The position numbers and the translations under genes were made by a program. The notes beneath the pieces are model-generated. The model did no database searches. It was given only the letters and a program-made list of their open reading frames with translations, and had not been told where the DNA came from. This document shows positions 33,740 to 44,924 of a DNA stretch of 64,000 nucleotides, piece after piece. This stretch comes from Hemileia vastatrix. Taxonomy: Eukaryota; Basidiomycota; Pucciniomycetes; Pucciniales; Zaghouaniaceae. Within the stretch, counting starts at the first letter, position 1; each line of letters starts with the position of its first letter. The DNA lies in assembly GCA_030280995.1 (NCBI GenBank), contig JASXTE010000008.1:22867693-22931692 (forward strand), in the 5' to 3' direction.

Positions 33740-36700
33740 TCATTATTACCATTTTATTTAATCAAAAAATTTATAATATTAAAAAGAACTTTTGATTAAT
33801 TGGTATTTGACCTTTGTGCCTCACTCATATTTATCATTTGATTGATTTTTGTCACCATTATGTTATTAATATTATAAGTATAGCAAAAACTCGTGTGCCA
33901 AATGCATACTGGGTGATGTTACACCTTTTATAATATTATTAAATAAAGGTAAAAATATATGAAAATGATTTGTTTTACAAAAAATAAATTGATATCCAAA
34001 AGCAATATGAGGGATAAAAAGGTAAAATTAAAGGGATCAAATATGAAATAAAAAATTAAAGTGAAATTCCTCCCATCAAGAGCAAGTAGACATGATGGGG
34101 TGAACACCCACCAGTGGCACTAAACTTGGACTATAATTTCTTTTTTGTAAAAAAAAAAAAAAATCCACTGGAGCTTTACCAAAACTTCAGGATGACAATT
34201 TCGCCATATCAAACAACTTCTAGTGCAATTATTGAAGAAAAATTCATCTTCATTGAAATAGAGAGAATTGATCACATCAGACTGCATGTGACCAAAAGTG
34301 TCCAGCACAAGTTCGGCCAAACTTGTGCTGGACACTTTTATGATGGAGGTTAGCTAGGGTGGAATTTTTCTTCAGTTCATCTGGTATTTCTTATAAACAT
34401 GTCCACTGGTATTTGATCTTTGTGCCTCACTCATATTTATCATTTGATTGATTTTTTGTCACCATTATGTTTTAATATTATAAGTATAGCAAAAACTCTT
34501 GTGCCAAATGCATACCGGGTGATGTTACACCTTTTATGATATTATTAAATAAAGGTAAAAAAATATGAAAATGATTTGTTTTACAAAAAATAAATTGATA
34601 TACAAAAGCAATATGAGGGATAAAAAGGTAAAATTACAGGAATCAAATATGAAATAAAAAATTAAAATAAAATTACTGCTATCAAGAACAAGTAGACATG
34701 TTGGGGCAAATGTCCACCAGTGAGGCTAAACTTGGACTATAATTGCTTTTTTGAAAAACAAAAAAGTGCCAATCTGAGGTTTAAAAAAACTTCAGCAGAA
34801 CCATTTAGCCATATCAAACAACTTCTAGTTCAATGATTGAGAGAGAATTGATCACACCAGACTGCATGTGACAAAAAGTGTCCAGCACAAGTTCGGCCGA
34901 ACTTGTGCTGGACACATTTATGACAGAGAGTAGCTAGGGTAGAATTTTTCTTCAGTTAATCTGGTATTTCTTATAAACATGTCCATTGGTACTTGATTTT
35001 TGTGCCTCACTCATATATATCATTTATATTAATTTATTGTCACCATTATATTATTAATATTATAAGTATAGCAAAAACTCGTGTGCCCAACGCATACCGG
35101 GTGATGTTACACCTTTTATAATATTATTAAATAAAGGTAAAAAAATATGAAAATGATTTGTTTTACAAAAAATAAATTGATATACAAAAGCAATATGAGG
35201 GATAAAAAGGTTAAATTAATCTCAAAGAGATCAATTATGAAAAACAAAATACTAGTAAAATTCTTGCTCTCAAGAGCCAGTAGAAGTGTTGAAACAAATG
35301 GGAACCATCAGGGCTAAATTGTAATAAGTGAACTTTTTTTTAAAGATAAAAAATTATACACCTGAGGTTGGGTAGAACAACAGGTGGATGATTCAGCTAA
35401 ACAAAACTACTTGTAGTGACGTTTAATAAAAAAATGTTTTTTGTTTCCATATAGAGAATTGATCCCATCTGACTGCACGTGACTAAAAGTGTCCAGCACA
35501 AGTTTGGCCAAACTTGTGCTGGACACTTTTATGATGGAGAGTAGCTTGGGTGGAAATTTTCTTCATTTCCTTCATCTTGTATTTCTCATAAACATGTCTA
35601 CTGGTATTTGATCAGTCTGTATCTTTCATATTTATCATCTGATTAATATTTTATCACCATTATATTATTAATGTTATTAGTATAGCAAAAACTTGTGTGC
35701 CAAATGCATACCATGTGAAGTTATACCTTCAATAATTTTTTAAAATAGATGTAAATAAATATGGAAAGGATTAGTTTTACAAAAATCAAATAGAAATTTA
35801 AAAGTAAAAAGAGGAATAAAAGAGTAAAATAAAAGTTAAGGAGTTCAAATATGAAAAAAATACTGGTAAAATTTCTGCTATCAAGAGCCCTTAGAGGTGT
35901 TAAAGCAAATGGGAGCCATCAGGGCTTAATTGTAATAAGTAACATTTTCTTTAAAGATAAAAAATTATACACCTGATATTGGGCAGAACAGCAGGTGGAT
36001 GATTCAGCTAAACCAAACTACTTCTAGTGAAATTTGATAAAAAAAATTTTTTGTTGCCATACAGAGAATTGATCCCATCTGACTGCACATGACCAAAAGT
36101 GTCCAGCACAAGTTCGCCCAAACTTCTGCTGGACACTTCTATGATGGAGAGCGGCTGGGTAGAATTTTTCTTCAGTTCATCTGGTATTTCTTACAAACAT
36201 GTCTACTGGTATTTTATCTTTGTGCCTCACTCATACATATTGTTTGATTAATTTTTTGTCTTAATTATATTATTAATTAAATAAGTATAGCAAAAAATTG
36301 TGTGCCAAATGCATACTGAGTGATGTTACACCTTTTATAATATTATTAAAAAAATGTATAAAAATATTAAAATAATTTATTTTAAAAATTATTAATTGAT
36401 ATCCAAAAGAAATATGAGAAATAAAAAATTAAGTTAAAGTGATCAAATATGAAAAACAAACTCCAAGTATTATTGCTAATATCAAAGGCCAGTAGAGATG
36501 TTGAAGCAAATGAGAGCCATCAGGGATAAATTGTACTAAGTTGATTGTTCTTTAAAGATAAAACATTGTGTACCTGTGGTTTGGATGAACTCTAGGTGGA
36601 TAATTCAGCTATATCAAACTAAATCTAGTGAAGTTTCTTATCAAATAATTTTTTTCATTGCCATAGAGAGAATTGATTCCATCTGACTGCACCTGACCAA

Positions 36701-38600
36701 AAGTGTCCAGCACAAGTTCGGCCGAACTTTTGCTGGACACTTTTATGATGGAGAGTAGCTAGGGTGCAGGTCTTCTTCAGTGCAACTGTTATTTTTTTAA
36801 AACATGTCAAATGGTATTTGATCTTTCTGTGTTATTCATATTTTATTATCTGATTAATTTTTTGTCATTAGAATATTATTAATTTTATTAGTAGAAAAAA
36901 CTTGTGTGCCAAATGCATGCCATGTTATATTACACCTTTTATAATATTATTAAAAAATGTTAAAAAAATATGAAAATGATTTCTTTTCCAAAATTATAAA
37001 TTAATATCCAAATGTAACATGAGTGATAAAAAAGTAAAGTAAAAGAGATCAAATATGAAAAAGAAAAATTCAAGAAAAATTCCTGCCTTCAAGAGCCAGT
37101 AGAGGTGTTGAAACAAATGGGTGCCATCAGGGCTAAATTTGATAAAATTTAATTTTTTTAAAAGATAAAAAATTTTTCACCTGAGGTTTGGGAAAACTCA
37201 AGGTGGATAATTCAGCCATACCAAACTACTTCTAATGTAATTATTTAGCATTTTTTATAATTTAATTTCCACAGAGAGAATTGATCCCATCTGACTGCAC
37301 CTGAACAAAAGTGTCCAGCACAAGTTTGGCCAAACTTGTGCTGGACACATTTATGATGGAGAGTAGCTAGGGTGGAAGTGTTTCTCAGTACATCAGTTTT
37401 TGTTTTTCACATTTCTATTGGGGTTTTAACTTTTTTTTATCATTCAAATTTATCTTATAATTAATTTTTTGTCACCATATATATTATTAATGTTTCTAGT
37501 ATAGCAAAAACCTGCATGCCAAATTCAAAATTGGTGATGTTACAACTTTAATAATATTATTATATAAAGTTAAAAAAATATGAATATGTTTAGTTTTAAA
37601 AAAAATAAATTGATATTTAAAATTAAAAAGAGTAATAGAAAAGTAAAATGAAAATAAATGGGATCAAATACGAAATAAAAAATACAAGTAAAATTTCTAC
37701 TATCAAGAGCCAGAAGTGGTGTTGGGACAGTTGGGGACCCCTAGGTCAAGACTTGGTCTAAACTTACTTTTATGTATAGCTAACAAATTTTGACCTGAGG
37801 TTTGGACAGACTTCCAGGGGACAATTTTACAATATTAAACATTCTTTACTTCAATAATTGAGTGAAATATCATTTTTATTGCCATAGAGAGAATTTATCT
37901 CATATAACTTCATGCAACCCAAAGTGTCCAGCACAAGTTCGACCGAACTTGTGCTGGACACTTTTATGATGGAGAGTAGCTAGGGTAGAATTTTTCTTCA
38001 GTTCATCTAGTATTTCTTACAAAAATTTCTACTGGTATTTTATATTTGTTCCTCACTCATTAATATCATTTGATTAATTTTATGTCGCCATTATATTATT
38101 AATTTTATAAGTATAGAAAAAACTCATGTGCCAAATGCATACCAGGTGATGTTATGCCATCTTTAATATTATTAAATAAATTTATAAAAATATGAAAATA
38201 GTTTATTTTAAAAATTATTAATTGGTATCCAAAAGCAATATTAGGAATAAAAAATTAAGTTAAAGGGATCAAATATGAAAAAAGAAATCCAAGTAATATT
38301 CCTACTATCAAAGGCCAGTAGAGGTGTTGAAGTGAATGAGAGCCATCAGGGATAAATTGTACTAAATTGACTTTTTTTCAAAGATAAAAATTTGTGTACC
38401 TGTGGTTTGGATGAAATCTAGGTAGAAAATTTGGCTATGTACAACTACTTCTAGTGAAGTTTTTTATCCAAAATTTTTTTTTCATTGCCATAGCGAGAAT
38501 TGATCTCATATGACTGCAACTGACCAAAAGTGTCCAGCACAAGTTCAGCCGAACTTGTGCTGGACACTTTTTAGATGGTGAGTATCTAGGGTGCAGCTCT
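33740..38600 (+). repeat. satellite array of element A, about 600-bp units with a 46-bp palindrome
   Basis: Eight direct repeats, each with conserved segments (caaaaactcgtgtgccaaatgcat, gggtgatgttacacctttta, agaattgatcccatctgact). Each carries one palindrome built from GTGTCCAGCACAAGTTCGG and its complement. Palindromes lie near 34294, 34873, 35485, 36095, 36699, 37307, 37921 and 38525, spacing 579-614 bp. Each is followed by atgatggagagtagctagggt. Core variants TTCGGCCGAA and TTTGGCCAAA differ by CpG to TpG/CpA. No transcript or protein is proposed. Confidence 0.88.
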
Positions 38601-40000
38601 TCTTCAGTGCAACTGGTATTTTCTTAAAACATATCCACTGGTATTTGATCTTTCTGTTTTATTAATATTTTATCATTTGATCAATTTTTTGTTACCAGTA
38701 TATTATTATTTTTATTAGTATATCAAAAAAACATGTGCCAAATGCTTACAGGGTGATGTTAAACCTTTAATAATTTTATTAAATACAGGTAAAAAATTCT
38801 GAAAATGATTTGTTTTACATAAAATTAATTGATATCTAAAAGAAAAAAAAGGGATAAAATTAAATAGGTTGAATAATAGGGATTTTATATGAAATTCAAA
38901 ATTCAAGCTAAATGCCTACTTTCAAGGCTCAGAAGAGGTGTTGGATAAAATGGGCATCATCAGGAATAAAATTTTACTTAATTTGATTTTTTGAAAAACT
39001 AAATGAAGTTTTCAACTGATTTTTTTCAAATATTTAGTTGGACACTTTATCTATATCAAATTACTTCTAGTACCATGATTGACCAAATTAAATCCTCATT
39101 TCCATATTCAGAATTGATCCCATATGGCTGGACCAGGCCAAAGGTGTCAACCACAAGTTTGAGAATTCTTCTGGTGGACACTTTTATGATGGACAGTAGT
39201 AGGGTGCAAGTCTTCTTTAGTTAATCTAGTATTCCTCATAAACATTTCCAACTTATTTTTGGCCAAAAATCAGGTGGAAAGTTTTTCCATATAAAATTAC
39301 TTCTAATGCCATGATTGACTAAAAATTAATTCTCATTGCCATATAGAGAGTTGATCCCATATGACTGGATCTGGAAAAAGTGTCACCACAATTTTTGATA
39401 AACTTAAGTTTGAAAATTTTATGATGGAAAGTAATTGCAAGTCTTCTTCATTTCATCAAGTAATCCTCATTAAAATTTCCACCTGTATTTTGGCCAAACT
39501 TCAGGTGGACACTTTGGCCATATTAGATTAATTCTAGTTCCATGTTGATAAAAAACTGATACTTATTGCCATATATAGATATTAAACCCATCAGACTGTG
39601 CCTTTCCAAAAGTGTCTACATGAATTATGGCTAAACCTCAGTTGGACACTTTTATGATGCAGAGTAGCTAGGGCAAAAGTATTCTTCAGTTAATTTGGTA
39701 TTCATAATAAATTTATCCTCCTGAAGTTTATCCTAACTTGAGGTGGAAAATTTCGGAAAGCACCAGTTAGTCACTATCCATCAAAAAAGTGCTCACCAAA
39801 ATTTTGGCTAAACTTGTGGTGGACCCCTTCGATCAGCCACAGTCAGATGAGATCAACTCTTTAGATGGGAATGAGGATGATGTTTTGGTCAATCATGGAA
39901 ATATAAGTAGTGTGATGTGGCCAAATTACCCCCCTGAAGGTCAGACAAACCTCAGAAGGACACTTTTTAGCAGGGAGTAACTGAGAAAAATCCATTTATC
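38601..40000 (+). repeat. decayed, shortened repeats at the right side of the element A array
   Basis: The unit shrinks to about 180-235 bp, keeping the palindrome region and the gatggagagtagctagggt tail but with poor arms (near 39140, 39376, 39609 and 39785). It looks like older array copies that no longer undergo homogenisation. Confidence 0.6.
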
Positions 40001-40561
40001 AGAAGGAAAATATTTTATTGGATAGATGCAAAGGTTTCATACTTGTGTATTATGGTCAGTATTAATTTTGAAAGTGTCTGTCCAAGCAATTTCATTGCCC
40101 ATCATGACTCATTTGTTTTAAATGTTTCAAACTGTGTGATACAGTATTAAGGTGTCACATAGTATAATTAAGTTCTATTAAGTGCCCTCCTATGATGCCT
40201 AAATATATAATTTAATATCTTACATAATAATTTTTTTTATATAAATTCATCAATATTTTATTTTATTATCAAATTTAATAGAGCAAGTATCCTGAATTAT
40301 TATATATGCATAAGCTTAGGTTAGATCAATTTGTGCTCAATTTGTGCTCATCAGAGGACCAAAATCAAGTTCTGGAGGATCAACTTGTTCATAATTTGGA
40401 ATCAGTTGATATTCTGTCTATAATCAATCTGAGAATAAATGTAAATCTAACTCTAATTTACTTATGTTTATAAAGTATTCATAAACCTGGCATATTTAAG
40501 GGACACTCTATTTTTCAAGAGAGGGGATTGCTAGCAATTCACCCCTAGATTTCCCGTGGTG
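40001..40561 (+). other. right arm of element A
   Basis: Non-coding. Ends with ttcaagagaggggattgctagcaattcacccc and the CACC terminus (reverse). No other structure seen. Confidence 0.6.
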
Positions 40562-42825
40562 ATAAATGCAAATTCCATCTTAAATCTATTGATTTTTTAG
40601 GTTTTACATTATCCACTGATGTTTTAGTCATGGATGACAAAAAAGTTCATAAGGTCCTGGTATTGCCTGAGCCCAAATCCATTAAATCCCTCCAAGGATT
40701 TTTGGGTTTTGAAAATTTCTATAGAAGATTTATTAAAGATTACTCTAAAACTATTTCCAATCTTACTTCTCTTCTTAGAAAAGATATTCCTCTTGTTTTT
40801 ACTTCTACAGCACGAAAGGAATTCAAAGCATTGAAGAGGGCGTTCACCACAGCTCCAATTCTTCAACACTTTGATCCTACTGCTTCAACAATAGTCGAGA
40901 CAGATGCGAGCAATTATGCTATCGCAGGGGTCATTTCTCAATTGAATCCGGAAACAAAACTGTTTCATCCTGTTGCTTTTGAGTCACGCAAACTCATAGC
41001 CGCAGAATTAAATTATGAAATTAATGACAAAGAGCTTTTAGCTATTATCCATTGTCTTAAAAAATGGCGTTCTTTTCTTCTCAGCCTAGATAGTCCTTTT
41101 CAAATTTTAACAGATCATAATGCTTTAAAGTACTACATGTCTTCCAAAGTGTTAACCAGGCGTCAAGCCAGGTGGGCTGAATTTTTGTCTGAATTTTCCT
41201 TCTCTATTTCCTATTGCCCTGGTAAAAACTGCATTGTCCCAGATATCTTGTCACGTCGGGACGGCGTTTACCCACAGCGGGGGGACGCATTTGCTGACAA
41301 GAACCCAGCAAATGTGCAATCAATATTCAAAGAATCAATGTTAACGACTCATCAACTTAATTCGATGACAATTCAATCTTTTCGAAATCCACTATCCAAC
41401 ATCCTCGAAGCTCAGTCAAAGGATGAATATTGTTTAGGGTTAAAAGACAAAATACTCTCCAAGCAAGGGGCCAAAAGATTTAGTATTGAATCAGGTCTAT
41501 TAGTCTTCAAAGGTAGAGTAGTCATACCCTACAACAATGAGATAAAATTATGGATTTTCAACAGTCGACATGATTCTCCATTAGCTGGTCATTTTGGGGT
41601 TGATAAAACCTACCAGTTAATAGCAAGGGATTTCTTCTGGCCAGGTATGACCAGGGAAATCAAGGCTTATATAAAAGCTTGTTACAAATGTAATAGGAAT
41701 AAGGCTCCCCGTCACTGGAAGCATGGGTTGCTTCAACCACTTCCTATTCCCTCTAAACCTTGGGAATCTTTATCGATGGATTTCATTTCTCAACTTCCTT
41801 TTTCTAATGATTTTGATGCTATATTAGTAATAGTAGATAGATTTTCAAAAATGTCTATTTTCATTAAAACCACTACTACTGCTACATCAGAAGATTTGTC
41901 AAAATTGTTTCTAGAATATGTATTTTCCAAACACGGCTTACCAAATGATATTATTACAGATAGAGGCTCATTGTTTGTATCCACATTCTGGACCCAACTG
42001 TTTCGACAACTCAATATCACAAGGAACCTCTCCACGGCCTATCACCCTGAAACTGATGGTCAGAAAGAAAGAGTTAACCAAATCCTCGAACAATATCTTT
42101 GAATGTATGTCAGTTACCAACAAGACGATTGGACCACATGGTTACAACTGGCCGAATTTGCTTATAATAACTCGACTCATTCTTCGACACAACAATCTCC
42201 CTTTGAAACCATTTATGGACGACATCCTCGATTCAACTCAATCCATGTAGGAACTAATCATCCTGCGGAATATTATCTTCGAACTATATCACAACTCCAA
42301 GAAGAACTTAAAACAAATTTGGAATCAGCGATTTGAAGATGCAAGGAACAGGCAGACAAACATTGACAATCTGCTCCTTCCTTTAAACCAGGCGACAAAG
42401 TATGGCTCGATGCACGGAACATTCGAACGACTCGACCATCAAAGAAACTGGCTGAAAAACGCTTGGGGCCATTTGAAATCAACTCTGAAGTCTCTAAAAC
42501 TGCATTTCAACTCAAGCTACCTCCTAAATGGCAGGCTATTCACCCTGTTTTTCATGTATCTCTCCTGGAACTGGCTTGAGAAACATACCCAGACAAGAAC
42601 CAACCTCCTCCGGAACCGGTCGAAGTAGAAGACCATCTAGAGTGGGAAGTAAGCCGTATCCTTGATTCAAGAATGCGCAAGGGGAAACTTCAATACCTCA
42701 TGGAATGGGAAGGCTTCCTCGATGACTCAGAAAAAACATCTGCGGAACCAGATATCAATGTTTCTAATGCCCCTGAACTCCTAAAATCTATTCATCTTAA
42801 ATACCCTTTAAAACCAAAACCTTAA
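40562..42825 (+). pseudogene. Gypsy-2 Pol part 2: RT end, RNase H, integrase, chromodomain
   Basis: RT thumb (SLQGFLGFENFYRRFI), RNase H (TIVETDASNYAIAGV, NDKELLAIIHCL, ILTDHNALKYYM), integrase zinc domain (HDSPLAGHFGVDKTY, CYKCNRNK) and catalytic core (LSMDFISQLP, IITDRGSLFVS, YHPETDGQKERVNQ). The C-terminal module is KFKPGDKVW-like (APSFKPGDKVWLDARNI). The last domain is a chromodomain (LEWEVSRILDSRMRKGKL, LMEWEGFLDD) whose second aromatic Trp position reads Ser (EKTSAEP), ending at TAA 42823. In-frame TGA codons at 42100, 42334, 42364 and 42577 all fall where Arg is expected. The chromodomain would target integration to modified histones. Confidence 0.92.
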
Positions 42826-43495
42826 AACTCTCTTTTTTCTTTTCTCTGTTTTTTTCTTTTAAAATCTAAAACATTTTTTCCTAAAAATTCTTTTGTTTTC
42901 TTCTTTATTCTTTCTCTTTTCAAAATGTTTCAACCTTCTTTTTAAAAAAAATAATAAAATAAAAATTAAATTAAAATAAAATAATAAATAAAAATAAAAT
43001 AAAATAAAGTAAAAAACAAATTAAGATAAAATAAAAAAAAATAAAAAAAATTCTCTTCTCAATTTTCTATATACATTCTTCTTTAAAATTTTATTTTACT
43101 CGAACTATCAAAATTCTTCACGAACATTACACAACCATCTTTCTCGAGCTTCACTTTAACTTCCAAATCACTTTTTTAAATTCTTCAAAACAAATTACTT
43201 CTTTCTTCAAAATTTTCTTAAAATTTTTATTTTTTCGTCTCTTCTTTTTTTTTTCTTTTCTTTTTTTTTTCAAATAACTAAAATCCCTCAAATCTTCAAT
43301 TAACAAACTTAAATAACATTTTTTTCTTCTTTTCATTAAATTTTCTTTACAACAAATTTTTTTCAATCAACTATATATTTTTTTTCAGACATCTTCTTTC
43401 AAAATTTTAAAAAAAAAATTTCTATTTAATTCTTTTTTGTTTTTTCTCTGTCTTTTCTTTGTTCTTATTTCTCTCAAAATCATATAAAAAAATGA
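42826..43495. other. low-complexity AT and pyrimidine-rich stretch in Gypsy-2
   Basis: Runs of (A)nT with taaaat repeats (42945-43060) and long T/C tracts (43140-43480). They separate pol from the antisense gene. Frames here are Lys-rich artefacts. The converging 3' ends of pol and the antisense gene, and terminators or poly-A signals, would lie here. Confidence 0.5.
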
Positions 43496-43499
43496 AATT

Positions 43500-44029
43500 C
43501 TAAATAAAATAACAAAATAAAATAATTAAATACAAATTGTTTTTACATTCTTTTTCTTCTTTTCTCTTTTTATTTTGAATTTTCTCTTTTATCTTCTCCC
43601 GAACCAATCCCTTCATCTTCTCCAAACTTTCCCTTATCTCCTTTCTACATTTTTCAAAGTTCTCCCCCTCTCCTACCAGAATCAATTCCCCAAGCTCAAG
43701 TAACTCCTTGGCTACGTCGAAGGAAGCGGCATCAACAATTTTATCAATCTCGCCGCTCAAGTCTTCAATATATTTTTCTTGTCGAACCTGACGAGGTTTC
43801 TTCGACCATACTTGATTGAGGGTTTCTTCGTTTTACTCCCTCGAGGTAACAGTCGGTAATCTATCCTCCACTGACACTGCCACTTCCAAAGCAGTGGGTC
43901 CCACAAGGGTCAATTCCACATTTGGAGCTTCTATCTTAGGGACTTCAATGATGACGTCTGAATTCTAAAACAGAATCATCAGTAATTAAATTTATGAATT
44001 ATAAAAAAGGTGAACTTACTTCGAAGATT
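43500..44029 (-). pseudogene. antisense spliced gene in the 3' region of Gypsy-2 (partial)
   Basis: On the minus strand a frame ends at 43500 and reads upward through MSGEIDKIVDAASFDVAKEL and LELGELILVGEGENFEKCRK, a Glu/Lys-rich helical tail. In the same frame further upstream are RQVRQEKYIEDL, one TAA near 43835, and NSDVIIEVPKIEAPNVEL. A clean intron (donor GTAAGT at 44019, acceptor TTTTAG near 43968) shows it was a spliced antisense transcript. Element D is inserted in the exon upstream of that intron, so the 5' part is outside the window. The family is unknown to me. It is not the usual envelope position product, as it is antisense. Confidence 0.55.
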
Positions 44030-44924
44030 CACCACAGAAAATTTGGGGGGGTATTTCTAGAAATACCCCTCATTTAAAAATGTTGGGAAGTGGTTGGAAA
44101 GCTGTTGGAAGGCTGTTGGGAGTTCATTGTGAAACCAGATTTAAATTAATTGGACAAAGATTTGGTAAATAGTTAGACCTAGGTTCAACCAAACTCAATC
44201 ACAGGTCTCTTGGAGCTTGGTGATTACTTTGATTTTGAGCTGAGCACAGATTGAGCAAAGCTTGAACATATCACTTAACATATCATAATATTCACTTTCC
44301 CATCTTGTGGAAAGCAAAATTTGATATTCATTCTAAGAATATCTACATATATTTTCTTGCCAAGTTGGTAACAGAAGGTTAAACTGTAGTATCTCAATTA
44401 TTACACTAGACTACATAGATATTTGATAAAACATACAATTCAAATCAATTTTAATATTATTGAGATCACCATAAGTGTCTTTCCAAAGACTTACAAAAAG
44501 TATGTTAGTATCAAGACATCGTTCTAGGTAGTAGTTTCAATTTGAATTTTGAACTGACATCTAAAGCATTTTACTATTAGACAGAAACATAAATAAGTGT
44601 AATAAGAGTGAAATTATTCTATTTTGTGATTATAATGTAACAATAAAGCACATTTTTATTGAGAAAATTTTTCTTCCTCCACAAACCAAAATTTACTCTA
44701 TAGGCTCAAGATTTATTTTTAAGCCATATTATTCATTTCAGTTATCATTGATTTACTTCCAATATTTATTAAAAAGATAATAATAATACATGTGAAATAA
44801 TTATGAGCTTAGCATAGCATATGCTAAAAAGTTATTTTGTCGTTTTATTCAAAACTGATTCTTCATTTTTTGCTTCAATTCATCTTTTAACAACCACTAT
44901 CTTCAGATACTATTCTTACTTAAT

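Larger units (their letters stand above)
32552..40561 (+). mobile_element. element A, 8.0-kb non-coding CACC-ended DNA transposon
   Basis: Termini CACCACGGGAAATCTGGGG at 32552 and its reversed form ending at 40561 (about 45 bp, few mismatches). They are flanked by ata duplications (32549-32551 and 40562-40564) that restore the Gypsy-2 RT frame. Just inside each end is the palindrome GAACTGCTAGCAGTTC or a variant. No gene is present; most of the length is a satellite of about 600-bp units. The left 270 bp are recognisably homologous to the left 270 bp of element D (for example gaacaacatcacttagcat versus gaacatatcacttaacat). It is therefore probably a non-autonomous relative mobilised by a D-type transposase. 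Confidence 0.92.
29100..44029 (+). mobile_element. Gypsy-2, chromodomain Ty3/gypsy retrotransposon, interrupted by elements A and D
   Basis: A 5' LTR region (about 29100-29700), gag (29978-31165) and pol in order protease, RT, RNase H, integrase, chromodomain (31147-42825). A minus-strand spliced gene follows at its 3' side (43500-44029). Element A splits RT at 32551/40562, and removal restores KHNKCKFHLKSIDFLGF. Element D begins at 44030, so the 3' LTR must lie beyond the window. The left end cuts the Harbinger transposase. Nearly all pol nonsense codons are TGA. Confidence 0.88.

Noticed and set aside
34114..34353. Small frames inside the element A satellite
   Set aside because: They cross the palindrome and are not kept in the other satellite units.
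42945..43366. Lys-rich minus-strand frame over the pyrimidine tract
   Set aside because: Low-complexity T/C DNA read on the opposite strand; no protein-like composition.
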